This document shows positions 27,754 through 37,196 of a stretch of DNA of 64,000 bases, one piece after another. Location of the stretch: assembly GCF_001634625.1 (NCBI RefSeq), contig NZ_LRSE01000013.1, positions 1 through 64,000 on the forward strand, given 5' to 3'. This DNA comes from Croceicoccus bisphenolivorans (GTDB lineage Bacteria; Pseudomonadota; Alphaproteobacteria; Sphingomonadales; Sphingomonadaceae). Numbering within the stretch: the first letter of the stretch is position 1; the number at the start of each line of letters is the position of its first letter. The notes below the pieces were generated by a model. The model was not told the DNA's origin, did no database searches, and saw only the letters and a list, made by a program, of their open reading frames with translations. The position numbers and the translations under genes are program-made.

Positions 27754-28190
27754 GCGGGTACTTCCAGATCGGGTATGTCTTGCGGGGCTTTTTCGTGGGC
27801 GAGATCGACCAGCGAAATGCCGGATAGCGCGGAGCGGATGGCGCGGTTCACCTGCGGCCAGTGTGCGCGGGTGCCGCAATGCAGTTCGATGGCGCAGTCG
27901 CCATCCTCGTCACAGCACTGGGTCAGCGCGATGGGGCCTTCGATCGCCTCGACAATGTCGGCCACGGTGATCGCGGCGGCAGGGCGCGCAAGGCGGAAAC
28001 CGCCGCCCGCGCCGCGCACGGAACGCAGCAGGCCGGCGGAGGACAATTTGCTCACCAGCTTCTGCACCGTGGGCAGGGGCAGGCCGGTTTCCTCCGAGAT
28101 TTCGGACGCATTGGTGCGATCGCCGCCGCAGTGAAGGGCAGCGGCACGCATCGCCACGACGGCGTAGTCGGCCATGCTCGAAAGCCGCAT
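27750..28190 (-). CDS. SUF system Rrf2 family regulator
   Basis: 146 aa. Winged-helix Rrf2 domain at the N-terminus ([46 protein letters not shown]). Cys92, Cys93, Cys99 and Cys105 (CCDEDGDC...HC) would bind an Fe-S cluster, as in IscR/SufR. It is the first gene of the suf operon, so it probably represses the operon when clusters are plentiful. Confidence 0.92.
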
Positions 28191-28375
28191 TCGTCCTTAC
28201 GCTCCAAGGTGTGGGGTCAAGGTGTCCCGGCCGGATTTCCGCTAATCGGAGCAATCCGGTCCGGTTTCACCTAGTGGCGGCAATGGCCCAATTCAACGAA
28301 AACCCGACTGTTGCGAGTCGTTTGCAGGAACGCCAGCTCGACAGCCGCGCGCGCATGGCATAGGCGCACGCCTTG

Positions 28376-29416
28376 ATGGTCTACTCCCTGATCCGCCCGC
28401 TTATCTTCCGCATGGACGCCGAGAACGCGCATGGCCTCGCGCTCGACGCGCTGAAGACGACCCCCAGTTCGCTGCTGGCCAGCCCGCCGCGCCCCGATCC
28501 GGCGCTGGCGATGACGGTTGCGGGAATCGACTTCCCCAATCCCGTCGGATTGGCGGCAGGGTTCGACAAGAACGGCGAAGTGCCCGACGCGATCCTACGC
28601 TGCGGTTTCGGCTATGCCGAAGTGGGCAGCGTCACCCCCCTGCCGCAGCAGGGCAACCCGCGCCCGCGCATCTTCCGCCTTGCCGAAGACCGCGCCGTCA
28701 TCAACCGCCTTGGCTTCAACAACGAAGGGGCAGAGGCGGTGGAAAGGCGGATGAAGGCGCGCGCCCATCGCACGGGCGTGGTCGGCGTGAACTTCGGCGC
28801 GAACAAGACGAGCGAAGACCGCGTTGCCGACTATATCACGATGACGCGTATCATGGCGCCCTATGCCAGCTACCTCGCGGTCAACGTATCCAGCCCCAAT
28901 ACGCCCGGCCTGCGCGCTTTGCAGGACGAAGCGGCGCTGGCCGGCCTGCTCGATGCGGTGATCGACGCGCGGGGAAAGGACGGCCCGCCGGTCTTCCTGA
29001 AGGTCGCGCCCGATCTGGAACCGGCCGACGTCGATGCCATCTCGCGCATCGCCATCGACAAGAAACTGGGCGCGCTGATGGTGACGAACACCACGATCAC
29101 CCGTCCGCCGCTGGCATCGAAACACCGGGACGAAAGCGGCGGCCTTTCCGGCGCGCCGATCAAGGCAATGTCCCTGCGTCGCCTGCGCGAATTCCGCGAT
29201 GCAACGGGCGGTGCAATTCCCCTGATCGGGATCGGCGGCATCACCACGGCAGAGGACGCGTGGGAACGCATCCGCGCCGGCGCGAGCCTGATCCAGCTCT
29301 ATTCCGCCATGGTTTACGAAGGTCCGGGCATCGCGGCAAAAATCCTGCGCGGACTGCCCGAACTGATGGCGCGAGACGGCTTTTCCTCGATTGCAGAGGC
29401 GGTTGGCAGCGAATAG
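28376..29416 (+). CDS. pyrD: Dihydroorotate dehydrogenase (quinone)
   Basis: 346 aa, class 2. An N-terminal amphipathic region (LIRPLIFRMDAENAHGLAL) is for membrane association. FPNPVGLAAGFDKNGE, GYAEVGSVTPLPQQGNPRPRIFRL and NVSSPNTPGLRALQ are FMN/orotate-site blocks, with the catalytic Ser in NVSSPNTPG. It oxidises dihydroorotate with quinone in pyrimidine synthesis. ATG 28376 preferred over the TTG three bases earlier. Confidence 0.96.
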   Translation: MVYSLIRPLIFRMDAENAHGLALDALKTTPSSLLASPPRPDPALAMTVAGIDFPNPVGLAAGFDKNGEVPDAILRCGFGYAEVGSVTPLPQQGNPRPRIFRLAEDRAVINRLGFNNEGAEAVERRMKARAHRTGVVGVNFGANKTSEDRVADYITMTRIMAPYASYLAVNVSSPNTPGLRALQDEAALAGLLDAVIDARGKDGPPVFLKVAPDLEPADVDAISRIAIDKKLGALMVTNTTITRPPLASKHRDESGGLSGAPIKAMSLRRLREFRDATGGAIPLIGIGGITTAEDAWERIRAGASLIQLYSAMVYEGPGIAAKILRGLPELMARDGFSSIAEAVGSE

Positions 29417-29426
29417 CGTGTCCATC

Positions 29427-31184
29427 ATGCTGAAACGTCTGATCCTTGCCGCCCTGCCCGCCCTCCTGGCCGGTTGCGCAACACTACCCGCCGAAACTCT
29501 CCATACCCTTCCTGAAAAGGGCATGGTCAGCGCCGCCGATCCACGTGCAGCCAAAGCCGGGGTGGAGATGCTGCGCGCGGGCGGCAACGCCACCGATGCG
29601 GCGCTGGCAACAATGATCGCACTGACCGTGGTGGAGCCGCAGTCCAGCGGCATCGGCGGCGGCGGTTTCCTTGTCCTCGATCCCGAAGGTGACGGCGATC
29701 CGGTCAGCTACGACGGACGCGAAACAGCGCCTGCGGCGGCGACGGCGCAATGGTTCCTCGACAATGACGGCAAACCGCTGCCTTTCCGCACGGCGGTGGA
29801 AAGCGGGCTGAGCGTTGGGGTGCCGGGCAGCATTGCACTGGCCGCAAAGGCGCATGGCAAACACGGTGCCCTGCCTTGGGCCAAGCTGTTCGAACCGGCC
29901 ATCGCGCTGGCCCGCGACGGGTTCGATGTTACCCCGCGCCTCCGCTCGTCGCTCGACCAGTGGCGATCCGTCGGCGCGATGACGCCAGAAGCGCGCGCCT
30001 TGTTCTACGGCACGGATGGTGAGCCGGTGCCAGTCGGCACCCATGTCCGCAATCCGGCGCTGGCGGCTTTCCTCGAACAAGTGGCGCAGGCGGGACCGCA
30101 CGCGTTCTACAGTGGCCAAAACGCTACGATGATTGCCGGTGCGGTGAATGCGGCAATGCCCATCGATACGAAGCGAGCCGGATATGGCGTACTGAGCGAC
30201 GGCTCACCCGTCCCCGCGCTGAAGCTTCCCGAGGGGGTCATGACCCTTGATGACATCGCGGGGTATCAAGCCAAGGACCGGCCCAGCCTGTGCGGCAAGT
30301 ACCGTGCCTATCTGGTTTGCGGCATGGGTCCGCCGTCTTCTGGTGCAACGACCGTTTTCGCGATCCTGAAACAGCTCGAATCGCAGGACATGGCGGCGCA
30401 CGGGCCGGACGATCCCGTGGCATGGCACCTGATCGCCGAATCGATGCGGCTTGCCTATGCCGATCGCGGTAAGTGGCTGGGCGACAGCGATTTCGTTTCC
30501 GTGCCGCTGCCCGGATTAATGGATGAAAGTTATCTCGTCCGTCGCGGCCAGCAGATCCATGCCGACCGAACCATCGCCGAGGCGCAACCCGGCCTGCCGC
30601 CCGGCGCGCGCCCGATCATGGCCCCGACGGCCGGCTATCCCGAAAACGGCACCTCGCACTTCGTTGCCGTCGATGGGCAAGGGGGCATCGCCTCCTATAC
30701 CTCCACGGTCGAAAGCGCCTTCGGGTCGGGCCTGATGGTGAACGGCTACTATCTCAACAACGAACTGACCGATTTCAACTTCGAAACGGGCACCGCCAAC
30801 AGCGTGGCGGGCGGGAAACGCCCGCGCTCCTCGATGTCGCCCACCATCGTCTATGGCCCCGACGGGAAGTTCCGCCTCGCCATCGGTGCGGCAGGGGGCG
30901 CGACGATCATTGCACAAGTGGCCAAGGCGCTAATCGGCGTCATCGACTGGAACCTCACCGCGCAAGAGGCCATCGATCTGCCGGTGATATTCGCACCGGG
31001 CGATACCGTGTGGGTGGAACAGGGCACGACGCTGGAGCCAATGATTCCGGCGCTTGTCGCGCTGGGCCACGGCGATGTTCGCGCCCGCGCGCCCAGCTTC
31101 AAGGCCAACGCGGTCGAACTCGTCGATGGACAGTACGTCGGCGCCGCTGACAGCCGCAGCGAGGGCATGGCCGTTTCCGAGTAA
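29427..31184 (+). CDS. ggt: Gamma-glutamyltransferase
   Basis: 585 aa. The signal has a lipobox LLAGC (Cys16), so the enzyme may be lipid-anchored in the periplasm. The proenzyme self-cleaves before Thr409 in ENGTSHFVAVD to give large and small subunits. SGIGGGGFLVL and NNELTDFNFETG...PRSSMSPTIV are substrate-site blocks. It hydrolyses glutathione and transfers the glutamyl group. A GTG 9 bp upstream is a possible start. It begins 10 bp after pyrD. Confidence 0.93.
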   Translation: MLKRLILAALPALLAGCATLPAETLHTLPEKGMVSAADPRAAKAGVEMLRAGGNATDAALATMIALTVVEPQSSGIGGGGFLVLDPEGDGDPVSYDGRETAPAAATAQWFLDNDGKPLPFRTAVESGLSVGVPGSIALAAKAHGKHGALPWAKLFEPAIALARDGFDVTPRLRSSLDQWRSVGAMTPEARALFYGTDGEPVPVGTHVRNPALAAFLEQVAQAGPHAFYSGQNATMIAGAVNAAMPIDTKRAGYGVLSDGSPVPALKLPEGVMTLDDIAGYQAKDRPSLCGKYRAYLVCGMGPPSSGATTVFAILKQLESQDMAAHGPDDPVAWHLIAESMRLAYADRGKWLGDSDFVSVPLPGLMDESYLVRRGQQIHADRTIAEAQPGLPPGARPIMAPTAGYPENGTSHFVAVDGQGGIASYTSTVESAFGSGLMVNGYYLNNELTDFNFETGTANSVAGGKRPRSSMSPTIVYGPDGKFRLAIGAAGGATIIAQVAKALIGVIDWNLTAQEAIDLPVIFAPGDTVWVEQGTTLEPMIPALVALGHGDVRARAPSFKANAVELVDGQYVGAADSRSEGMAVSE

Positions 31185-31268
31185 CTTGCCGCAACGGAAC
31201 GCGCGCCCTAGTAATCCGTTTGCAGGGACAACAATGTCCCGAGGGGAAAGCTTCAGAAAGGTCGCCCT

Positions 31269-33122
31269 ATGGCGAAGACCGCTTTGGGCGGTACGCATCA
31301 AGGTCCTGCCGGTGCATCGATCGAACAGATCGACGCGGCCGCGAACCTTGTCACGCTGTTTCTTGCCCGCGCCGATGCGCGTGGTGACGATCCGTTTCTT
31401 CACGCCAAGCGGGACGGTGCATGGCATGCGGTAAGCTGGCGCGAAGTGGCGCGGCAGGTCGTGCTGCTTTCCGAAGGTCTGCGCTCTTTGGGGCTGGAAC
31501 GCGGCGACCGGGTCGTGCTGGTCAGCGAAAACCGGCCCGAATGGTGCATCGCCGATCTGGCGATCATGGCCGCCGGTCTGGTCACCGTGCCGGCCTACAC
31601 CACGAATACCACGCCCGATCACCTGCACGTGCTGGAAAACTGCGGCGCGCGGGCGGTTGTCGTATCGGGGCCGAAACTGGCGAAGCCTCTGTTGCCTGCG
31701 GTGCTGAACAGCCCGCTGGTCGAGCATGTCATCGCCTTCGAACCGCTGAAGCAGGAACAGGTCGGCACGGCGCGGTTCCACGCGCTGTCGAACCTGTTGG
31801 CGGGGGACGAGGATGCGGCCCGCGCTGCGGTGGACCTGCGCATGGGTACGGTGCAGCGCGAGGATCTGGCCTGCATCATCTACACCAGTGGCACCGGCGG
31901 CGCGCCGCGCGGCGTGCGCCAGCATCACGGCGCGATCCTGATGAACTGTTCGGGCGCGGCCCGCGTGATCGCGGAAGATTTCGGCTGGGAGAACGAGCGT
32001 TTCCTCTCTTTCCTCCCTCTCTCGCATTCCTATGAACATACCGGCGGGCAGTTCCTGCCGATCTGCCTTGGCTCCACCATCCACTATGCTGAGGGGCTGG
32101 ACAAGCTGGCGGGCAATATCGAGGAAGTGCGCCCCAGCGTGATGATCGTCGTGCCCCGCCTTTTCGAAGTGCTGCGGGCGCGGATCATCAAGCAGCTGGC
32201 GAAGCAGGGCAAGGCGGCGGAAATGCTGGCCGCGCGCGCCATCGCGCTGGCCGAACGGCAGTCGATGGGCAGGGGCAGGCCGCTGATCGACCGGCTGGAA
32301 AGCGCGGTGCTGGACCGTGTGCTGCGCCCCAAGGTGCGGGCAAGGTTTGGCGGGCGGGTCAAGGCGCTGGTATCGGGCGGCGCGCCGCTCAATCCCGAAA
32401 TCGGCTATTTCTTCACCGGCCTCGGCCTGCCGCTGCTGCAAGGGTACGGACAGACGGAAAGCGGCCCGATCATCTCTGTCAGCAGGCCGCAATCGGGGCT
32501 GAAGATGGACACTGTCGGCCCGCCGATCCACGGCGCAGAGGTTCGCATCGCCGACGATGGCGAAATTCTCGCGCGGGGTGAAATGGTGATGCACGGCTAT
32601 TGGCAGAATGCGAAGGAAACCGCGAAGGCGCTGGTCGACGGCTGGCTGCACACCGGCGACATCGGCCATTTCGACGATCGCGGGCGGATCATGATCACCG
32701 ACCGCAAGAAGGACATGATCGTCAACGACAAGGGTGACAACATCGCCCCGCAGCGGGTGGAAGGGATGCTGACGCTGCAACCGGAGATCGCGCAGGCGAT
32801 GGTGAGCGGCGACCGCAAGCCCTACATCGTCGGCCTGATCGTGCCCGATGCCGAATGGTCGAAGGAATGGGCGCGCGACAACGGCGTGGAAAGCGACTGG
32901 GCCACGCTGGGCGGCAACGCCGATTTCCGCGCCGCCGTGCGCGCCGCGATCGACAGGGTGAACACGGACCTGTCGGTTATCGAGAAAGTCCGCCGCTTCG
33001 AATTCGCGGACGAGCCTTTCGGCATCGAGAACCACGAAATGACGCCGTCGCTGAAGATCCGGCGCCACAAGATCCGCGAACGTTACGCCGACCGGCTGGC
33101 GGCAATGTACAAGGGCGGGTGA
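31269..33122 (+). CDS. Long-chain acyl-CoA synthetase (AMP-forming)
   Basis: 617 aa, the size of FadD/ACSL-like ligases. Adenylation core motifs: YTSGTGGAPRG at 205-215 (phosphate loop), GYGQTESGPI, DGWLHTGDIGHFD, and DRKKDMIV. The C-terminal catalytic Lys is near TPSLKIRRHKI. The phosphate loop is TGGAPRG where most relatives have TTGxPKG. It activates fatty acids for degradation or lipid synthesis; the exact chain length is unknown. SD AAAGG-like is upstream. Confidence 0.9.
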   Translation: MAKTALGGTHQGPAGASIEQIDAAANLVTLFLARADARGDDPFLHAKRDGAWHAVSWREVARQVVLLSEGLRSLGLERGDRVVLVSENRPEWCIADLAIMAAGLVTVPAYTTNTTPDHLHVLENCGARAVVVSGPKLAKPLLPAVLNSPLVEHVIAFEPLKQEQVGTARFHALSNLLAGDEDAARAAVDLRMGTVQREDLACIIYTSGTGGAPRGVRQHHGAILMNCSGAARVIAEDFGWENERFLSFLPLSHSYEHTGGQFLPICLGSTIHYAEGLDKLAGNIEEVRPSVMIVVPRLFEVLRARIIKQLAKQGKAAEMLAARAIALAERQSMGRGRPLIDRLESAVLDRVLRPKVRARFGGRVKALVSGGAPLNPEIGYFFTGLGLPLLQGYGQTESGPIISVSRPQSGLKMDTVGPPIHGAEVRIADDGEILARGEMVMHGYWQNAKETAKALVDGWLHTGDIGHFDDRGRIMITDRKKDMIVNDKGDNIAPQRVEGMLTLQPEIAQAMVSGDRKPYIVGLIVPDAEWSKEWARDNGVESDWATLGGNADFRAAVRAAIDRVNTDLSVIEKVRRFEFADEPFGIENHEMTPSLKIRRHKIRERYADRLAAMYKGG

Positions 33123-33130
33123 GACCCGTC

Positions 33131-33222
33131 AGGGTGACAAAGGTGACACCGTGTCACCCACGTCCAACAGCGTAGAACCCACGCAATTGCGCGGGTTCCG
33201 GCGGTGGCGCGTCGGGTGACAC
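33131..33222. repeat. GGTGACAC repeat cluster
   Basis: GGTGACAC-C-GTGTCACC at 33142-33158 is an exact inverted repeat; GGGTGACA at 33133-33140 and GGTGACAC at 33215-33222 are further direct copies. The region has no coding signal and precedes an AT-richer gene pair. Confidence 0.6.
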
Positions 33223-33388
33223 ATTGCAGGAAAGACCGGACAGTGTGAAAGAGCGGAGCACATTGTGGCGCGGCGCGGGCGTGTAGGAAAACGGATTTTG
33301 CGAGTGGCCGCGCGATGTCCGCTATCAGGATATTCGGCGGTGGTGGCCAATGACTGGCATGGGGTGGATTGCGGACGTTTGATTGCGA

Positions 33389-33754
33389 TCAGTTCGACGT
33401 GAGGTACCGATCATAACTCCCGCCATATCTTACTGCGATATCTTTGAAATCTTTTAGCTCGACGGTGACAGGCTTCCGCCCCCTTTCCTTGAATTCCTTG
33501 ATCATTTCCTCGAAAACCAACGCGGAACCAAGCGTTCGCGCTTCTACTTCAAATCTCGCGATATCGGCCGCATCGCCAAGAAAGATGTCGCTGTAGATAC
33601 CATCTTGAAAGCGGGTGCTGATGAACACCCGATCGACTGGTATGCCGGCTTCGCGCATACGTTTTCCAACGACCGCCGCAACTTCGTCGCAACGGCGGCT
33701 GTCGCCCAGCACATCTTCTATAATCGCACGAATTTCGTCAGGTTCATCGGTCAT
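33389..33754 (-). CDS. Uncharacterised 121-aa protein, AT-richer
   Basis: No family recognised. The protein is acidic and soluble with an alternating helix/strand pattern (GIPVDRVFISTRFQDGIYSDIFLGDAADIARF, then ERGRKPVTVELKDFKDIAVRYGGSYDRYL). It lies 13 bp after the 138-aa gene and shares its lower GC (29 of 60 bases in 33541-33600), which is unlike the surrounding 60-65%. This suggests recent transfer. Gene size and pairing fit an immunity-type protein, but that is a guess. Confidence 0.6.
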   Translation of the reverse strand: MTDEPDEIRAIIEDVLGDSRRCDEVAAVVGKRMREAGIPVDRVFISTRFQDGIYSDIFLGDAADIARFEVEARTLGSALVFEEMIKEFKERGRKPVTVELKDFKDIAVRYGGSYDRYLTSN

Positions 33755-33767
33755 TTCGGCTGGTCGA

Positions 33768-34184
33768 TCATCGAAGGTGCTCAAGCATGAACGTGAAGAA
33801 GCTACCGCTGATTTCCGCTTCGTCCCAACCCTCGCCAACGTTACTCGGTGTCAACAGAACCACCTGGCTGTTGCCAGGACGGACACAATAAAGCGACTCG
33901 GCTTCATAGGTTGAGATCGGGATCAGATCGTTCGGTATTTCCAGCTCCCGATGCGCGTATTCCAGAAGATCAGAAATTTGACCATCGTCTTCGAGGAAAT
34001 CCACCAATTCGAACGGAAGAGTTTCAGAGACGAATTGAAGGCAATATAGTCGACTGAACTGCCAGAACTCTCCCTGCTTCTCGAGCATCAGTTCATCGAA
34101 CGCGCGATCGACATCTTCTGGTGTTTCCCGATGCCAAACGAAGTTGTTTCGCTCGCAGGCCATGGTGAGCGATTGCGGGATCAT
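33768..34184 (-). CDS. SUKH/SMI1-KNR4-like protein (possible immunity protein)
   Basis: 138 aa. The region LVDFLEDDGQISDLLEYAHRELEIPNDLIPISTYEAESLYCVRPG followed by VVLLTPSNVGEGWDEAEISGSFFTFML resembles SUKH superfamily proteins, whose members often neutralise polymorphic toxins. The match is weak and by eye. The start at 34184 has GGAGG 7 bp upstream. GC is below the local mean. No toxin gene is beside it. Confidence 0.55.
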   Translation of the reverse strand: MIPQSLTMACERNNFVWHRETPEDVDRAFDELMLEKQGEFWQFSRLYCLQFVSETLPFELVDFLEDDGQISDLLEYAHRELEIPNDLIPISTYEAESLYCVRPGNSQVVLLTPSNVGEGWDEAEISGSFFTFMLEHLR

Positions 34185-34296
34185 AAACGTGCCTCCAACA
34201 TCGGATGCCGCGTTACGATGGCGAAATTTCTACGTTGCCGCTTCATCGTCCGCAATGGGGTCGCCAGCCACCAGTCCGCTTCCGCTGTCGCCCACC

Positions 34297-34806
34297 TCAC
34301 AACCCGAAGTGCGTCTGGAACTGCTCCAGCTCCACGCTCAGCAGCGTGTAAGCCGCATCCAGCACTTCCTCGAACGCCTCGGCCTCGATCTTGTCGGCGA
34401 TCCACTGGTCGATCTTCACGCTTTCGCCCTCTCCGACCATCGAATCGAAGCGGGCGTGCCAGCGTTCGCGGTTCTGCATCAGCGCGGTGACGACACCGTT
34501 GACCACGAAGGGCCGGCGCGCACCCAGTTTCGTCCAGGCGTCGATGGCGCGGACCACGTTCGATCGCTTGCCGTTACCGCCCGTCTCCGCCTCTGCCAGA
34601 TCGCGCAGGGTGCCCAGCTGTTCGTGCGGCGGCAGGGTCAGGTCTACCGCATGGCCGGCAGCCTCTGCCACCATCAGCGTTTCGCAGACGATTTCGTCGC
34701 TACGGGCGTAAAGGTTCATGCAGCGGCCACGCCAGCTGCAGATTTCGTCCCAATGCGGTCCGTTGCCGCCGGTTTCGGGCACCGGCGTTCCCGTGATTGC
34801 GCTCAA
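34297..34806 (-). CDS. Uncharacterised 169-aa protein
   Basis: No family recognised. It is acidic, helical and soluble, with Cys in CSWRGRC and a repeated Trp pattern. It overlaps the upstream 178-aa gene by 4 bp, so the two are translated together. GC is normal for the chromosome, unlike the pair next to it. Confidence 0.6.
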   Translation of the reverse strand: MSAITGTPVPETGGNGPHWDEICSWRGRCMNLYARSDEIVCETLMVAEAAGHAVDLTLPPHEQLGTLRDLAEAETGGNGKRSNVVRAIDAWTKLGARRPFVVNGVVTALMQNRERWHARFDSMVGEGESVKIDQWIADKIEAEAFEEVLDAAYTLLSVELEQFQTHFGL

Positions 34807-35339
34807 TGAATCTCCGCCGACTGGTCTTCGATCCAGTCAGGATAGAATCCCGGACGGCGCTTTGACCAGCCCGGAGCGCATGCGGCAGCCTCGCTGATCG
34901 AGTGGAGCAGCACCTTGCGCCGTTCTGGCACAATCTGCGGCAGGGCAGAGGCCGCGCAGAACGCCGCGGGAAGCCAAGGGCGCGCTTCGGGGCCGAGCAG
35001 GCGTTCGTAAAGGAAGCGGTATGCCGCGAATCCGTGGATGCAGCCCTGCGCCAGGTCGAACACCGTCAGCTTGATGAGGCGGCCAAGGAATTCGTCCATC
35101 CGGTCGCCCGAACGCATCGCGGGAAGCGCGGCGCGCAGCGAACGCAGCTGTTGGTAGGCGCGGGTCTGGCGGCGGATCGACGATGCCTCGTCCGTGTCGC
35201 GTGCCCAGCGCTCGATCGCATCCGCGCGGGCAAGGCCGATGTCGAGGCTGCGCCGGATATAGCGCTGCTCTGCCGGATCGAACTCGGCAAACTCGCGCAG
35301 TTCCGCGATAGCCATCGATGCCGTGTCGAGCTGAGCCAT
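34803..35339 (-). CDS. Uncharacterised 178-aa protein
   Basis: No family recognised. Soluble, helical, with RQTRAYQQLRSLRAALPAM and FDLAQGCIHGFAAYRFLYERLL. Start at the ATG ending 35339, which has AGGAGG upstream; an ATG 33 bp earlier is less well placed. Co-translated with the 169-aa gene downstream. Confidence 0.6.
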   Translation of the reverse strand: MAQLDTASMAIAELREFAEFDPAEQRYIRRSLDIGLARADAIERWARDTDEASSIRRQTRAYQQLRSLRAALPAMRSGDRMDEFLGRLIKLTVFDLAQGCIHGFAAYRFLYERLLGPEARPWLPAAFCAASALPQIVPERRKVLLHSISEAAACAPGWSKRRPGFYPDWIEDQSAEIH

Positions 35340-35468
35340 ATCCCGTCGTCCTCCTGCGACCCTTTCCGCCACGCCCGCGCGGGGGCGGTACGTGGCATCA
35401 GAATGCGCGAGTCAGGGTTAGCATCGGGTTAAAGGCGGGGTGATTTTTGTGTGGCCGGAGGCGAGCGC

Positions 35469-36140
35469 TCAAGGCGCGATTTGTGCCGCCACGGCGAAGG
35501 CGGCCAGCTCCTCCGTCGCGTCGCTGTAGCCCTGCGGATAGCCGTTGGCGCGGATCTGGATCGCGTATTGCGCGAATAACTGGCCGAATTCGGGCCAGCG
35601 CAGGCAGCGTTGCGCCAAGGCGTCGCGGGCCTCTGCATCGTAGCCGTGGGCGAGCGCGTGGCGCAGGACCCATTTCTCGTTGGCGACACCTGTGCCCAAT
35701 GTGGCGAGTGCGGCGACGGGATCTCCCATCGTGTCGAACCACGGCATGATATCTTCCCGAACTTTCGCCGCTACCGTGTCGGCAACGAAGGGGCGGTCGT
35801 CGGGATTGACGACATCGAAGTCGCGCCCGTTCAACCCTTCCTCGAAATGCATCTGCCGCGTGTCGATCACGCCTGCCCATGGGCCTTCTGCATGCAGCTC
35901 CGGGTCGGTTTGCGCCTTGGCCCATCGTTTGGCGAGCGCGGATTGGAGCATCGCGGAAAAGCGCATCCGCACGACCTCGCCAGCACGGTTGGCGCGGTCA
36001 GGCTGGGCATGGATTTCCTGCGTCAGGTCGCCATGCCTGCGCACGAGTTTCAGGCCCGATTTCGCCTCGAAACCGAGGTCCGGCAAAGCCGCAGCCAGTT
36101 GCGCGAGCGTATCTTCAACAGCTTCGCGCGGGGTCTCCAT
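35469..36140 (-). CDS. Uncharacterised 223-aa protein
   Basis: No confident family. The N-terminal LAQLAAALPDLGFEAKSGLKLVRRHGDLTQEIH and later blocks recall DUF4304-like proteins in outline, but I would not name it. It starts 4 bp downstream of thiSG in the same orientation, so it may share that transcript. Confidence 0.6.
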   Translation of the reverse strand: METPREAVEDTLAQLAAALPDLGFEAKSGLKLVRRHGDLTQEIHAQPDRANRAGEVVRMRFSAMLQSALAKRWAKAQTDPELHAEGPWAGVIDTRQMHFEEGLNGRDFDVVNPDDRPFVADTVAAKVREDIMPWFDTMGDPVAALATLGTGVANEKWVLRHALAHGYDAEARDALAQRCLRWPEFGQLFAQYAIQIRANGYPQGYSDATEELAAFAVAAQIAP

Positions 36141-36144
36141 CGGT

Positions 36145-37140
36145 TCAGATCAAACCGGCAAGCGGGCTGGACGGGTCGGCGTACTTGCGCGTTGCCATGC
36201 GGCCTGCGCGGTATGCGGCGCGGCCCGCCTCTACCGACAGCTTCATGGCGCGCGCCATCAGGATCGGGTCTTTCGCCTCTGCGATGGCGGTGTTCATCAG
36301 CACGCCGTCGCAGCCCAGTTCCATGGCCACGGCGGCATCGCTGGCCGTGCCCACACCCGCATCGACCAGTACCGGCACGTTCGCGCCTTCGACAATCAGG
36401 CGGATCGTAACACGGTTCTGGATGCCAAGGCCGGAGCCGATCGGCGCGCCCAGCGGCATGATCGCGACTGCGCCCGCTTCCTCCAGCTGCTTGGCCGCGA
36501 TCGGATCGTCGACGCAGTAAACCATTGGCTTGAAGCCTTCGTTCGCCAGCACCTCTGTCGCGCGCAGCGTTTCGCGCATGTCGGGGTACAGCGTCTTCGC
36601 CTCTCCCAGCACTTCCAGCTTCACGAGGTCCCAGCCGCCCGCTTCGCGCGCAAGGCGCAGGGTGCGGATCGCGTCCTCTGCCGTGAAACATCCGGCAGTG
36701 TTGGGCAGGTAGGTGATCTTCTTCGGGTCGATATAGTCGGTCAACATCGGCGCCTTGGGATCGGAAATGTTCACCCTGCGCACCGCGACGGTGACGATTT
36801 CGGCCCCGCTCGCTTCGAGAGCGGCGGCGTTCTGGGCGAAATCCTTGTACTTGCCCGTGCCCACGATCAGGCGCGAACGGAACGTCTGCCCGGCAACGGT
36901 CCAGCTATCGTTATCAATATTGGCCACGTCGCCGCCTCCTACAAAATGCACGATTTCCAGTTTGTCGCCCTGCGCCAGCCCCACGCCTTCCAGCGTGGAG
37001 CGCGGCACGATGTCGCCATTGCGCTCAACAGCCACCTTTGCCGGATCGAGTTCCAGCAGGCGCGCCAGATCCGCGATCGAGCTGCCGTAGGGAATGCGGC
37101 GGGTTTCGCCGTTGACGATGATGGAAATCGCTTCAGTCAT
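36145..37140 (-). CDS. thiSG: Fused sulfur carrier ThiS and thiazole synthase ThiG
   Basis: 331 aa. Residues 1-70 are a ThiS-like ubiquitin fold ending in GGG (68-70). From about 75 the ThiG TIM barrel follows: [61 protein letters not shown] and [18 protein letters not shown]. ThiG makes the thiazole of thiamin using ThiS thiocarboxylate. Here the ThiS C-terminus is not free, so processing would be needed for classical chemistry. No thiamin riboswitch is visible in the 56-bp upstream gap. Confidence 0.93.
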   Translation of the reverse strand: MTEAISIIVNGETRRIPYGSSIADLARLLELDPAKVAVERNGDIVPRSTLEGVGLAQGDKLEIVHFVGGGDVANIDNDSWTVAGQTFRSRLIVGTGKYKDFAQNAAALEASGAEIVTVAVRRVNISDPKAPMLTDYIDPKKITYLPNTAGCFTAEDAIRTLRLAREAGGWDLVKLEVLGEAKTLYPDMRETLRATEVLANEGFKPMVYCVDDPIAAKQLEEAGAVAIMPLGAPIGSGLGIQNRVTIRLIVEGANVPVLVDAGVGTASDAAVAMELGCDGVLMNTAIAEAKDPILMARAMKLSVEAGRAAYRAGRMATRKYADPSSPLAGLI

Positions 37141-37196
37141 GCGGGCGGACATAGCCGCTTCGCGCGCCGGTTCAAGCGCAGCCGACGGCGTGGCGG

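Noticed and set aside
30930-33068. Long minus-strand open frame (712 codons) opposite ggt and the acyl-CoA synthetase
   Set aside because: Its translation has shadow-like composition (rich in Arg, His, Gln, Gly), no domain, and two clear genes lie on the other strand.
37141-37196. Thiamin (TPP) riboswitch upstream of thiSG
   Set aside because: The gap to merC is only 56 bp, too short for the aptamer, and the THI-box core is absent.
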